Source: Lutraria lutraria (taxonomy: Eukaryota > Mollusca > Bivalvia > Venerida > Mactridae). From it: a stretch of 64,000 nt of DNA. How positions within the stretch are numbered: the stretch's first letter is position 1; the number at the start of each line of letters is the position of its first letter. The position numbers and the translations under genes were made by a program. The DNA is taken from positions 39,095,083-39,159,082 of the forward strand of contig OZ026835.1 in the NCBI GenBank assembly GCA_964023205.1, in the 5' to 3' direction. The notes under the pieces are model-generated. The model was not told the DNA's origin. It made no database searches and worked only from the letters and a program-made list of their open reading frames with translations. This document shows, one piece after another, positions 1-13,239 of the stretch.

Positions 1-2620
1 TCCTTCCAAAGGTTGACTGGTTGGTCATCTATATTATATCTCGTAAATAATTCCAGTCTTAATATGTATGAGGAACACGAACATCGTTTGATATTGTAAT
101 CGAATATGAAAAGATAATAACCCAAAAATAATAAAATTATATTGACATCAAATATTCTAACAATCGTATTTAACAATCGTAGTCATAGGCGCTGTCCTGA
201 GCGATTCCGGAGTTTTGACATGTCTATCATACCCACATTATACTAAGTTTATTGTTCTAAATAGTTTGGTGGTACAGTCAACTACATGTAAGGAGTAACA
301 TCTCTGAAATGTAAAACCTCTGTAGATCAGGCTAGTGTTTAATACGAAATACCATATTAACAATTTTCCAATGCATAATATTTGTTTGAACAATCAAACT
401 GTTTCTGAAAAACCGATTTCGCCTCGTTACCAAGCGATACCTGGTGACACCATTCTGTAAATATACATTAAACAGTTCCGCTTTTGGTTTGTCGGTGAAT
501 AAAAAAGTGATTAATTAAATATCAATTCGTGACGAACTGTGGCAGAAATGACACCGGAAAGGAACATGTTCGCGAACATTAACAAGTGGACGCGCTATAA
601 ACTTCCCAACTAATCGATAAATACTTCATTAGATGCAATACAACACATACACGCATCACAGGGCAGAGGTAAAACTCGCGTAACAAATCTAATTTTGTTG
701 ATATATAAAATCATATGAGCAATAAAACGTGTATGTATGCTGTGACATACTGGTCTCAGTTTCACAAAAAAAACTTAGGTTTTTGCTCAAACTCAACTTA
801 TTTATAAAACCAATAATTTCTTTGTTTCTTTGTATGTTATTCAGAATGTGATAATAAAAGAAAGTACAAGTATTCAACCGAGTTATAATCTCTTGATATG
901 ATATACATGTACATGTATTTCAGTAGATTTGATTTGAGTCTGTTATTAGGAATTTTGACTCAAATGAAAATGGAGTTTTGAGCCTTAATTTGCCCGCCAG
1001 ATACAAACTATTTTATGCTAGCATGTTTAAAATGATCTTAGTAATTAAGGCAACATATGGTAACATTTCTGGTCAAATACACAATATTTCTAGAAAGAAA
1101 AGACACATTTAGTTTGTTATTGAGTTTCTACTGAATTTTGTTCGTGAAACTGGGGTCTGAGCTCCAACGTATTAGGACCGGTAGTACTCAACATTTTAAT
1201 CGGATCAGTTGTCATACTGTTGTGCTTTAATTTTATCTTAAAGCACTCCACGAGAAGTCCATTACCTGAAGGACATTACACGTTCCAAAGCAAACCGTGC
1301 TCATGCAAAAAGACGTACACTTTTTACTATTACGACGAAAGGTATTGCTAGTGAAACAGATGAAACTGAACAGCTCTAGGAGAACTTCTCCTTAATGTAA
1401 TTCCATCATGACCGCTAAATGCTCGTAGCTCCATACTCGTACATAAAATAATTATCTTAATTATGTTTCTTCCATTTGACAAGAAATAAAGTGGTGTTAA
1501 TTAAGACATTAAGAAATTTGGGAATGTGTTTTCCCTCCTTTTAGCGAATTTAAGATGTATTAGAACTTTAAACATTGTATTAAGTACTACTTACCGGATA
1601 CCTTGTATTTAGGTATATGATTCTTTCGAGACTGTATATTGATGTAAGATACTGCGTACAAACTTGTAATTATAATGTATTTGAACATGTCTAGCCTAAA
1701 TTAATAATATATTTTAATATTAAAGTTAACTTTGACTTATTGACATGTATGCTGACCACAGTCCATACACAAGCGAATTCTGACCTCGAGAATACCGAAA
1801 TTCTTGATATTACAAATATTTTAATCAGAGCATCATAATAACGCGTTAAGTCCCCGGAGCTAGCAATACGTGTTAGAATTCGCCTCCTCATGAAACATTT
1901 ACGTGACGTCAGATTAGCAACAAACTCGCGTAAGCCTACTGCGGACTTTCCACTAATTACGAATACCCATTTATAATCAGCTTAACTAAATGTGAAGCTT
2001 GTTTTAATAGATTAATTTTATGTTTTGTTGATATTATCTATGGATAGGCGTTTTCATGTCTTTTTCTGTTGGTTGTGCGCATGCCATTAAAAGGTTCCTT
2101 GTATAAAACTGTCAACAGTTTGATGTGTTAGCTATAAATGACAACAGGAATAGGTTCTATCTGATGTCCTGAAACGACGTTGATTCATCTATATATTAAT
2201 CAATCTTTTATTGGATCACTGTGCGGTTGACATGCGTACTACATCAAGAATATATCGAATTATAGAAATAATTCAATCCTGATCATATTAAAAAAGCAAA
2301 TACCCTGGCACATCAGTGTACATTAATTAGAAACAAAGACAACGGATGTCAATATAGACATTCATTATTAGCGCATAAATTGTTGTCTTGGAAACATTTT
2401 CATTCCCAAGTGTTGCTGAAATTAAACAACATATAAATTGACAGAACCAGATTGTGAGGATACTAGGAACATCAAAGGAACGATAATAATTAAAGGTGAT
2501 ATCAGAATTAAATGCAAATGTCTCTAAGGCTTGATCATCATCGCGATGTGAACTTGGTGTTATGGAATGGAGTCACGTAATCATTCGACCTTAACTTCAC
2601 TGATTATTTTCTCAAATATT
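1..2620. other. No gene seen
   Basis: AT-rich DNA with only short chance frames (62 and 66 codons). No repeat recognised. Confidence 0.6.
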
Positions 2621-2740
2621 CAGTCAAACACTTGAACAAAAGTCACCCTGTGGAAAGACAAAACGTAGTCTTCATTAATTGGTGGTCTCTAATTGGAGGT
2701 CGTTTTGTTCCAAATAATCAATGATGGTTTTTAAAAGATA
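2621..2740 (+). mobile_element. MITE family B, truncated copy
   Basis: It begins CAGTCAAACACTTGAACAAA, then has AGTCACCCTGTGGAAAGACA, the block with ATTGGAGGTC and CCAAATAATCAATGATGGTT. The right end (GGTGGCCGCTAACA) is missing. Confidence 0.65.
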
Positions 2741-3109
2741 GGCTTTTACTTACATCGTACGTCATTTTATGTTATTCTCAAGAAATAACGACTTACTGTT
2801 TAGACAAATATGGTATTTTAGTTGCTTAGACAAATACGGTACTTCTGTCGCTAACATAGGTTCCATATTAGAAGGAAATGATATATCAAATCCATTAATT
2901 TGAACGTGAACAAGTTGCAGTAATGTATTTGTTTGATTATTAAAACCGTAAATTTACAGGTTTGCACTTAAAATCCAGAGAATTGCAAATGAAGAATATT
3001 TATGTGATACTCAGCATTTAAATATAAAAATCAAGCGTATTAACTTGTCGTAAGAACTTGCAGAAACTTGCATTTTTGTTGCATTTATACATCTAGTTAT
3101 CATGCAAGA

Positions 3110-3300
3110 CTAGGACTTGCAAGCCATACCAAGGAAACATCAGAGTACTGAAAGAACTCATGGAAGCTGAACTAACGTAGACTCGCTCTGTAACCTGGAT
3201 AGGAAACCAGTTCAATATTTGCTGAGTGGATGTAGAATACGTGGTACTTTTGTCCGCATCAAAATTCATGCGCGCCGAGCGGGTGACGGTAACGGTAAGC
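3110..3300 (+). repeat. Dispersed repeat E, copy 1
   Basis: It contains GAGTACTGAAAGAACTCATG, a block with GGAAACCAGTT, GTGGATGTAGAATACGTGG and GTCCGCATCAAAATTCATGC then GCGCCGAGCGGGTGACGG. These blocks occur in the same order in the other E copies. The short ORF at 3226-3447 is part of it. Class unknown; no terminal repeats seen. Confidence 0.6.
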
Positions 3301-4617
3301 TTAACTATTGTTCAGTTTCCAAAAAATCCCTACAGTGAGAAATATCCATACGCTGATTCAATATACAATGAAATGTTATTCCATCAAAATATACACAATG
3401 CTTGTTTGTATATAATAAACGATATCATCTTTGTCTGGAATACATAAATTGGTACAAAACATGTTTAATGTATGCGTAAGAACATCAATGACTAGTACTA
3501 ATTTAGGGTGAAGAGAATAATACACTGTACACTAATTTGTCCGGCGGGTACGCCTTTATAATTAACAATATGACTGAACGTGTTTTGTACAAGTTTGTCC
3601 GCATCCATTTAAATGCATGTTCATCTTTAATTTAGCATTTTAATCTGTTCCCAGGGTAGTACTTGTACATGTGGCCTGGTTATTGGAGATGAATACAACT
3701 AATTTACAATAGATTAACCAAGAACTATTTTATTTTACATACTGAAATGACCGCGGTCTATTAACAGACCACACTATCAGATAAAATGATAAAATAATCT
3801 GAGAATGTGAGCGAGTTGTGGAAACTTGGAAACTGTGGAGATATCGGCGAAATACAACAAATATTAACACCATAGACTTAATGGATTGGCATAATATTGA
3901 ATGGTATATTGTACTGGTCTAAGATTACGTATTTTGCTTATAAAATACATTTACCCATGCAGACAGCTTACGCCGATCATTTCATATGGGTGGAAGTTGG
4001 AATAACAATTTTTTGATTATATAGTAAGACTTGAGTTATACAGTTATGTAAATACGCGGTCTACTATAGTGGTAGGATACAGACATTTCTAATACAGAGT
4101 ATCATATCTAACTTATTATTATTAAATATCTAATATTAGAGGCGGATTTAGAAGAAAACGACACTCAATACAAAAGAGTTATCGGTCATACATGTAAAAA
4201 GAGTTGGCTAAGGACAATACACCAAGCATCGGACAAATAACTCGGTCAATATGAAATTCCCTTATATTAGACACGATAAAAACAAGACGTTGGTAGGTTT
4301 AACGACAGCATGACTAACGCATTCAGTCTAAAATAAAATTGTTTGTTTCTGGTGCGCCGACCAACCATAATTCTTTCCCTTAGTTATCCTAGACTTTGTA
4401 TTAGGAGGAACGGAAAAGCTCACTCTTTTTCCTAACCATAGCGTTCAAGATCCTCCCTTCCCCATAAAGCTCCGACCTACCTATATATACACTCTATCTT
4501 TAATTAGCATAAAAAAAACAAAAAAAACAATAACATTACGTCAGGCCAAAACAGATTTTTTTTTAGAAAACAACCAGTGCTAGTGTGAAGTTTGTGTTGC
4601 CAAATTCAGGAAAACAT

Positions 4618-4755
4618 CTAATTTGATACACGATTGATACACAATTAATTCACAATTGATACATAACCAATACCCAACTAATGCACAAAAATACACAAAT
4701 AATATGCAATTGATACGCAATTAATACACAAATAATACACAATTGATACAAAAGT
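4618..4755. repeat. Degenerate short tandem array, ATTGATACACA-like
   Basis: About a dozen irregular units of 9-12 bases (ATTGATACACA, ATTAATTCACA, AATAATACACA) follow each other. This is a decayed microsatellite. Confidence 0.75.
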
Positions 4756-4962
4756 TCAGTAACAAGCCAACTAGCGATCATGTTAATATATTAGGGAGAA
4801 ACATTTAGAATTTATATTATGGCATTGATGCCAAATTCTGTTGTATTGAAATAGAAATATTACCAACGAAAATGGGTTTAAATAGCGCTTTTGCAGATTA
4901 TTGTAGACTGTGGACCAATTACCAGCACTTAAACGTTATTAAACAATGGTTGATTCACGATA

Positions 4963-5070
4963 CAGCAAAACCGGTGTTAGTGGACACCTTCTAATAAAGG
5001 TAAACTTGTGAATAACGACCATTCTATTAAGAACTGTCGTTCAATATTAAGAACAAAACGACCACCGACG
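4963..5070 (-). mobile_element. MITE family B, degenerate copy
   Basis: It starts CAGCAAAACCGGTGTTAGTG after TA, then GACACCTTCTAATAAAGG, which is the family B right end read in reverse. Similarity fades after about 5070. Confidence 0.5.
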
Positions 5071-6682
5071 TACCATGTTTTTTTAAATACTTTCAGTTTC
5101 GCCATATACATACTGACTGTGTCTACAAACGACCAGAGACAAATGTATCCTATATGAGCTTCAGGTATGATCAAAAGAAGTTAAGACTGAAAAGCCACGT
5201 CAGTAAAGTTGATGGTGCGCAATGTTGGCGTGTTCCGTGGTCGGGTTATATTAGTTAATGCAAGTCAGACAATGTAACATCCGACGGCAAGACACCACTA
5301 AATACATTACCATTTGTCTTGTTTGGTTGGTTTAGAAAGATGATATAAAATACTTCGAACCATTTAATAATGTGTTTTACCTCTTTCTAGTACTTGGATA
5401 TAACAGTCCTCGTATTATGTAATTATATACGTCTGGGTTTTAGGATTATTGGTATAAGGCGTGTTGGTTTGGCTTTTCTTCTGGCAATCTACGTGATAAG
5501 GTCGAATTATTATTGTATATGATATCTTCAGAATGTCGGAATCACATTCACCAACACAATCGTTTATGTTGTACATTAAAGATATCATAGTTGATCAAGT
5601 TTAGCCAGACGTAAAGATAAAAAGACGTACAGTGTGTATGTTGTATATTCTAGCTACTAGTAAAAAATGTATGTTTATATTTGTAACTTTGCTAATCCTG
5701 TATTAATTTTTCGTCTTTGGTTGCTGTGCATTTTGAAGACATTTCTGATGGCTTGATATAGTTTTCTTTCATGTCTATTGATATTGTTAAAACTAATATA
5801 AATCATCTTTGTAAAGAAACCTTTAGATTTATATACTAAAAACTCTATATAACCCATTGGTATTAATTCAAAAATTTTATGGAATGGTTAGTGTCTAAAA
5901 TGACTGTTCTACATGAAATTAGAAACGCTAAGGGAAGCGAGCGTTAGTGAGCGACCGGCGTTTCTAATTCAACTTAGTGTTTGCCCTATTTTTCCCATCA
6001 TACTCTTAATAAAAGTAGGTCAGACTCTATCTGCTGAAGAGCCCAGACAGTCGTTTTCATGAAATTAATCGGTATAAAATTCAAATAATCCCGGTAGCTG
6101 ACTGGTCGACAAAATGGGGCAAACGTACACTAATTAATGTTAAGACTAACCGTGTAGTTGTGCTTTGCTTTCATTGTCCTATTTTTCCTTTCTATACCAT
6201 ATTACTATAGGATATATTTGTATTTCCACAATCCGAAAGCGTTGTATAAATTATTTTTAACCTGCATAAATATATTCATATCACATCTTCCTAATAAAAA
6301 TATGTATTTCCGATATATTACGTTACGTTTTGTTAAAATTGTTATGACGTAACGGCCCTTATTGTATTGCTATGACTTGAAAAAGGCGGTCCACACGCAA
6401 ATGTAGATAATAAAAACTTCTTTATATCATACGTGTTTTTTGTTGGTGAATCCATTTAATCTAGCTTCTATAATAGGCAGGTACGATTTAGTTGGGTCAG
6501 TAACACTGAATTCATTCTAAAGACAAGTAAAATATTCGTAAAGTTACATGTTTGATTGTAAATCAATAACATGAAATTTAAGTTTTCTACACCATTATTT
6601 TTATTATAAACTCAATAAAATATAGCTACATTCATGTATAATGAATTGGAGACGCAATAAAAGCTACGTACATACTAATTAA

Positions 6683-6870
6683 GGTAGCGGTCATGTTCTA
6701 GTGGATATTGCACTGGACGTGTATCCCGACGATCTAGGTTCGAATCCCAGTCAGGTAATAAATAACCTTTTATGAAAAGTTGCTAAAGTTGCGTTTCTCC
6801 AACATAATAATGTGGAAAAATTACCGACACTGCCTGGATGGGTATAAGTTAAAAAAACTGGTTAGTACAG
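6683..6870 (+). repeat. tRNA-headed SINE
   Basis: The polymerase III box A (about 6695-6705, GTTCTAGTGGA) and an exact box B (GGTTCGAATCCC, 6737-6748) sit at tRNA spacing, followed by an AT-rich body with ATAACCTTTTATGAAAAG. Arms do not fold as a functional tRNA. The body motif recurs, reversed, at about 62670-62705. Confidence 0.7.
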
Positions 6871-6936
6871 GGTTCGGAAAATTGGTTAGGTAAACCGACC
6901 GTCGTATACGAGTATAACTGCAAAATTTTTAATATA

Positions 6937-7102
6937 CAATGCAACCTCTTCAAATGCAATACCCTTTTATAAAAGCAAAATTATGTTGTTGTTGAGAGGA
7001 TGTTGTTAAATTAATAATTAAGTCGTGCAGTGGGAAAAAAACGTGCTGTTGTTGAAGGGAGGTGGTTGCACAAGAGAGGGTCACTCTGGAGAGGTTGTAC
7101 TG
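6937..7102 (+). mobile_element. MITE family A, 166 bp copy
   Basis: It starts CAATGCAACCTCTTCAAA and ends, reversed, CAGTACAACCTCTCCAGA, with TA on both sides. The body contains GTTGTTGTTGAGAGG and a second GTTGTTGAAGGGAGG unit, giving several internal inverted repeats. No coding capacity. Same family as 12167, 17087 and 17471. Confidence 0.8.
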
Positions 7103-7324
7103 TACTAGTATAGTGTAAACCAGCTGAAACAAACAGAAACATTATAATTATCTTAACTATTTATCTTCACTTTATGTTTCATCTCAGTCAGGCGAAACTT
7201 AAACCACGCAGTAAGTACGATAGGTTATCTAGGATGGATGAATGATGGCCTAAATACTATGTACAATCATATCTTGTTGCAAAAAACTATTGAGATCATT
7301 ATTATCTGTGTATATTTTTACGTA

Positions 7325-7491
7325 CAGTCAAATCTGTGTTAGCGGTCACCCTCCGAATAAATGCTATCCTGTGGATAAAGGTCATACACTTGTATTATTG
7401 ATTATATATAACAAAAATGACTTTCGAACAAAGGCCAACTGTCAATTAAGACTGCATTATGTAGGATGTCCTTTGTTTACAGTTTTAACTG
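7325..7491 (-). mobile_element. MITE family B, 167 bp copy
   Basis: It starts CAGTCAAATCTGTGTTAGCG, then GTCACCCTCCGAATAAA, and ends GTTTTAACTG. TA flanks the left side. The ORF at 7290-7505 is made of this repeat and is not a gene. Confidence 0.7.
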
Positions 7492-8857
7492 CACTTTTGT
7501 CCTAGCTTGTTACACCACATTTAGTGTAAATACATTTAAACGGATGACCATATACAGTAACCAAACAGACTTGTCGTCAATGTAAGTCTGATTATTAATG
7601 TTTAGCAATCAATTTAGACGTTTGCCAAACGGTTCAAGTGTTTTGCACATAGACTTATAGGCAGAATGTTAACCCTTTCATAGATTTTTAAAACCATAGA
7701 CCAGTCGCGCGTTAATGACGCCTGGTTGAAAAAAACTCCCATCGGCCTGTGTTTAAAACTTCATAACTTCGGAAAATAAATAAAGAACTTATTGAAATTT
7801 GTACCAAATTAATCCTTTTAAATCGTAATTTCTTTTGATCACCATTATGGTATGACACATTATGTAGTATATGGTAACAGAACCATTTTAAGTGCTATCT
7901 GACCTTGAATGTGAATTTTTGCTTTTTTAAAGTTATTTCAAGGGCATTTTGCCTATATGTCTATGTGAAAAAAAAACTCGAAACTGTAGCAAATGTCTTA
8001 AACCTTAATGTTCAATTAATCCACTGCTCAGTGAAAATTGTTTATTTCTGCACGGTAGCATAAATCGAACTGGATTAGATATTTCATGAATACATACACA
8101 CCATTGTTTATGTTGACAAAATTGTGCAACAAATATCAATATATTTTCAGTATAAACAAATATCTGGACTGTAATTTGATAATATTAGTGCAATACCTCT
8201 TCTTTTATAAGCATTTTTGTACATATCTATCATGTGCACAAAAAAGCACGGTGTATCATTATCAACAGATATAATGCTTCACTATATAAAGGTAGCATAT
8301 ATCTATCCGTGATAAATTGTTCCATAATCGCATTTTGAAGAACAAATAAAAGCTTAGATGCTTTTTTTATTACGTAAGAAAATAAATGTTGTAATCTTCT
8401 CATTATTTACTGTACAAAACATTAGTCGTAGGATTAAATGCATAAAGAAATGTTCGTAAACCTCATTGTACGTTCAATATCATTCATCAGTATACGGAAA
8501 TTGGTGTTGTATGACATTAAGCAGATATAAATTCTCACTGATGTGTTTGTATTTATTTTGTTTCGTGTTTTTAATTAGTATCGAATGACTATATGGCCTT
8601 AAGTATGATAGAACGGCTTCACAAACAGCAAATTAAATTTAAACAACTGAAACAAAGACAATGATCATATACATTATATAAATTCTCTTAGGACTACTTT
8701 GTCCGCCTGATTATTTAACTAAACTTAACTAAGCACTACATTAAATGGACAAACATCAATTATGAATAAAAAATGAAACGCGCGACACAGTCACAAATCC
8801 AATATAAACAAGGACGTTTGTAGAATATAATTTGTAGTATTACACTATGGAGTTGCC

Positions 8858-9525
8858 CAAGACCCGGTACTGGAAATAGGGAATAGAAATCTCTATCGTG
8901 GTACATATGCCGCAGCCAAGAGGATCTAACACTAACGTACTCTGTCCAAAGTCCCGGACACGCACCAAATGCAATATATGATACAGTACAAGAGATAACT
9001 ATATATACGACCCGGTACAGATACTAGAAAGTAGAGACATCTGCCAAGGTACATATGTCGCAATTAAGATGCTCTAGTCCATATTCAAGCTTCCCAAAGT
9101 CCCAGGTATGCACTCGTACAAAATATAATAATACCGTATACATTGGAATTTAGGCGGTGGTTTAATGTTCGCTATTTTGGCGGTTGATAAGTTTCAGCCA
9201 ACTTGAAAGTCCGCCAATAATTCACATCGCAGATATATGACACTGCCAATAATAGCAAAACAAATAACTTGACTTAAGCTACAAATAATTAATCAGTCAC
9301 TGTGGTTAAATATGCAAGTAATAGGACAAACAGAAACGTCGTTATATCTATGCAATGGAACAGAAACCTTACGCAATGGGAATATCGTTCATGGTCGAAG
9401 GCCGCAACCTTGAGACTTTTGTCCTTAATCTCTAAGAATAAATTCAGCAAATGGGAGAGAAACCTCTATCATGGTCCGTACACCGCATTCAATAGTATTA
9501 AACTCCACAAATTACTGATCGGTCC
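8858..9525. repeat. Diverged local repeat array, about four units
   Basis: Two units of about 150 bases (from 8858 and from 9008) share GACCCGGTAC, a GGTACATATG(C/T)CGCA block, CCAAAGTCCC and a closing ATA-rich GTA(T)AC stretch. Two further partial copies near 9365-9420 and 9440-9510 share the AACCTCTATCATGGTCCGTA-type core. No open frame runs through the units; the ORF at 9302-9535 is made of the last two. Origin unknown. Confidence 0.6.
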
Positions 9526-10317
9526 CAGAAATTAGCAATACCTTTCAGCTTTATGATACTACCATTCTAGATATTTAACCAGGAGAATGACTAACATTTT
9601 CTACGAGCGCACGTTTTAATAACCAGCAAGCTCATGAAGCTAGTCAGATTGAATTTGTTTGGCCAATTAAAAGGCTGGTGTTAAAAGCTAACGAATAATT
9701 GAATGTTGCGGTCGTCTCCACAAATGCAACGAACACAACTATTAAAGCATTTTTTATGAATTTTATATATTACCTACTTTTACGAAGGCTGATTTCTCTA
9801 CAATTTCACCAGATTTACCTCGTTGAAAGACTGTATTATATATGTATGAAAACTCATATTGTCATGTTTTTACATAAAATTATGTCAAATAAACTTGTAA
9901 ACTTGTAATAAAAATGACACAAATTGAGGATTGGAAAAACAGACCAAGAGCTTATTCCAGAGCCAATCCATTTGTTTTCTTGAACATCAAACACAAACAT
10001 CTAGAATTTGATAACAACCAGTGCCATCGCGTTCTTGTTATGAAACAGAACATGCGGGAAAAGTTATGAAAAATACAATCGATGTATTTTGATAAAGCAA
10101 TCTTATCTAACTTGTCTAGCATTTGTAAACACGGAAGTACAGTCGTTTATGCAGAGAAATATTTACTTTGAGTCCGGGAAGTGATCGGTTCATTTTGTAC
10201 AGAAAACTAAATTCAAATTTCGTTTCACAACCAATGCATACAAACATCCCATTGTCATACCGGAGATTTGCGTAACAACTAGAACGTTTCATAAGGTTCA
10301 CATTATATACACACTAC

Positions 10318-10535
10318 ATTTGTACTTTATAGTATTGGTACACATTAGCTTGTGTATGGTAGAACTTAATAGAAGCCGTCGATTGCTCGACTCGGATGAA
10401 TTTAAATGCGGACCAAAGTGCTGTGTTTTCTACGTCCTCCATGCAAATGTTAACCTGTCCCCGTTCCATATTGCAGTGTAAGTCTATGTAAGTCCAACTG
10501 TCTTGAGTATTTGAGTATTTCGATTTTATATTTAA
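10318..10535 (-). repeat. Dispersed repeat E, copy 2 (inverted)
   Basis: Reversed, it reads GTTGGACTTACATAGACTTA, CACTGCAATATGGAACGG, GACGTAGAAAACACAGCAC, TTTGGTCCGCATTTAAATTC. The minus-strand ORF at 10314-10571 is simply this repeat without stops. Confidence 0.6.
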
Positions 10536-12166
10536 CTTAACGCCAAGTATTATCAACTGCGTCTCAGTCATGTTTGTTAAAAAAATAATGTTTATTCAAC
10601 TTGCACTCCGAAGTTCCGTCCAGTACCAACTCATTATTTATGCATCTGTAAACTGCTGTCCCTTATGGAGACGAATGAATCCCCAGTTAGATTTAGGTAA
10701 ACCAGGGTTCCATTCGAACAACATAGGTTTCGCCTCTGGTAATGTCATTTTTACCTTTTGCCCCCAACCCGTCTAATACTGGGTCAGGCTGGTGTTAGTG
10801 GAGATCAACGCGAGCAGCACATCGACTAAAGAACTTTATATTTAAGTATTTTACGCACACGTTTTGTTTGTGGGAAATCATTAGTAAATTTTATGCACTA
10901 TTTATGAATGTATGCAATGTGAAATTGCTAAAAATGCCTTTAATTGATGATGAAGTCGTTTTCTTGAATAGGCCTATTTATATACTTGTGTTTTTCAATT
11001 GTAAAAGGGGAGTAATCAAAGACCTCTGATTGCATCAACGCACACGCCACCTTCCACCACTGGGTTAAGAGTCGGCAATCTTATAAATACACTTCATGTG
11101 CGAGTTGAATCTACCCGAAAATTATATAGAACACTACCAACTTCAGAAGAGGACATACATTTGTTTACATTCAAGACTGAGGTAACCCCGTACATATCTG
11201 CGCATGTGCGAGAAAATTATTTCAGGATAATTGCGTCATCTCTCCCGACTTCCGAACTTCCAAGTGTGTCATTGAAAAACTTGCGCCATGAAGTTGATAG
11301 ATTGGCTTTGAGATGACATTGATTGGTTATTACAAATCTTGATAGACGATCACACTTTTCTAAAAACAAAAATATGAGATTTAAAATATTGAACATGTGA
11401 TCTGTAAATAAATACATTTTGATTGGCTTATAGTATAACATAAATGTAACAGTCAACGGAGCTCTTGATATTTACTGGAATTATGGAATTTCCCAATCAA
11501 ACAATCTAAATAAGGCTAATATTCATCAACCGGAATTATTAGTCGTTGTTTGTGATATGTTCATCTGTCTTTATGATTGATATACATTTTTGTTGATCAA
11601 ATAATGCATTAAAACTCGATACGAACCAGAATGTTTTCCTCAATGTTTTAAATCAAAGTGTGCCATTATGCGACCTACGCCTCGGTCAATATGACATTTT
11701 GCCGATGAATATCACATCGTATTCAGTGGCTCAATAGTCAATAACTGTTCATTGCTTGTGACTGAATATGTATGCATGCTGATAAATAACAGAAGTTTAA
11801 GATGGTGAATAACGTATATAGTCTTGTTAAAGATGAACGTGTCATAACTGCACTAATTGTGATCCTTTGTATTAATTGAAAACAGCTTCAGACATTTGAT
11901 GAAATAAAAAGCGTAGCATACCCCATCAAGCTGAGATAATATCAGTAATATGAACGGATATTAAAGCCATAAACTGCATGAATTTGTTTGGTGGTGATAA
12001 TAAATGGCTTGTTTTATGCGTCTGCATTCGACTAACAATTAGGATTACTTCAAACAAAAAACACGCTGTGGGCGTACGTGGGATACGGCAATCATATTTA
12101 AGTGGAATTCAGGGGAAGGAGAGAGACAGCCCCTATATACTTGTTTTTATTTAATCATAAATAGAA

Positions 12167-12241
12167 CAGTGCAACATCTCCAAAACAACACCATTTGGAA
12201 GAAGCAAAACTATGTTGTTTTTTTGAGAGGTTGTTGCACTG
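12167..12241 (+). mobile_element. MITE family A, 75 bp internally deleted copy
   Basis: It keeps the left end (CAGTGCAACATCTCCAAA) and then joins, after the first GTTGTT...GAGAGG unit, to GTTGCACTG, the end sequence reversed. TA follows on the right, GA precedes on the left. At 75 bases it is little more than two transposon ends. Confidence 0.7.
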
Positions 12242-12907
12242 TATGTCTTTTTATTGCATTGTTCTTTTTGATAAGTTGCAACAAACTGGTACACAACTAC
12301 GATTTCATAATAATTCAAATGACATTGACGTACGATATTTATCACTTTGCTTTTATTTGACTGTGCTATCGTTATCTAATTGTGAAATATTTGGGAACGA
12401 TTTATCATGGTAGACCAACTGTTTTTAGATACATTTGTAGTATGAATTATTAAATTAACATGACAATTAAGTTCTAAGAAATTAGGAATTTATATCAAAG
12501 ACTCATTTAAAAGGTTAGTATAGAAAATTGTGGATATTTCATCTCTTGATGTTATTTGTTTTGTTAAAATAACTTAGTACAGACGTTTGACCAAATCACT
12601 TACGTGCTCTGTATAATGTAAGTCTGCTTTTATATAGGCAACGTACAAGTCTTCAATAAACATACGTTCTGTTTAATAAATATGTTAGAATATCAACGGG
12701 TTGGATGTCGATGCACATTGAGGAAGTGTTTACGACAATGTCAACACACCCATCTATTTGCCATAGCTATTCTGATTAAGCCAAAGTTTCTGCAATCGTC
12801 ATTTTGGTGTATATATATATTTTTTTTCACGAAATAATTGCTCGGACGTTTGCTATAACTTACACTATTTAAAGCATGTACAGATAAACAACTTGTCAAT
12901 GGCTTAA

Positions 12908-13239
12908 AGTCCCATTAGCTTTTCGTTATAAGAAATATGCAAAAACAATGGCTAATATAATCCCAAGATAATTATTACCGACGAAACAAGCCATTTTTCT
13001 TCTAAAAACACTAATTTCGCTGTGAATTTTGCTTTTGTAAACTTAAATATATAGAGCGAGTGACGTCACTTTATGACGCGTGCATAGCATGACTGTGGGA
13101 AAACACAACTGTTCTATAAATATAATAATGGTCTCGGAAACATTTTTTCTTGCTATAAAGTATGCACTGGAGGAAAACTTCTCTGTAATAGGACAAATAG
13201 AAACTATTGCGACCGATAAATTTACATGCTTTTGGGACT
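12908..13239 (+). mobile_element. TTAA-flanked non-autonomous element, copy 1 (332 bp)
   Basis: It is flanked by TTAA on both sides (12904-12907, 13240-13243) and bounded by short inverted ends AGTCCCAT/AAGCATGTAAATTTATCGG with shared AGTCCCA. The interior includes GAAACAAGCCATTTTTCTTC, TTACAAAAGC-like and GTGACGTCACTT, and CTGTGGGAAAACACAACTGT. The same element lies inverted at 23379-23743. A TTAA target points to a piggyBac- or Kolobok-type transposase; which one is not decided. No coding capacity. Confidence 0.75.

Noticed and set aside
6683..6758. Functional tRNA gene
   Set aside because: Boxes A and B are present, but the acceptor and anticodon arms do not pair, and the same body follows other heads. 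The same holds for the other tRNA-like sequences listed.
9045..9080. Kinase-like GTYVAIKML peptide in the 9.0 kb repeat unit
   Set aside because: Only one unit reads this way, stops surround it and no other kinase motif follows; a chance resemblance.
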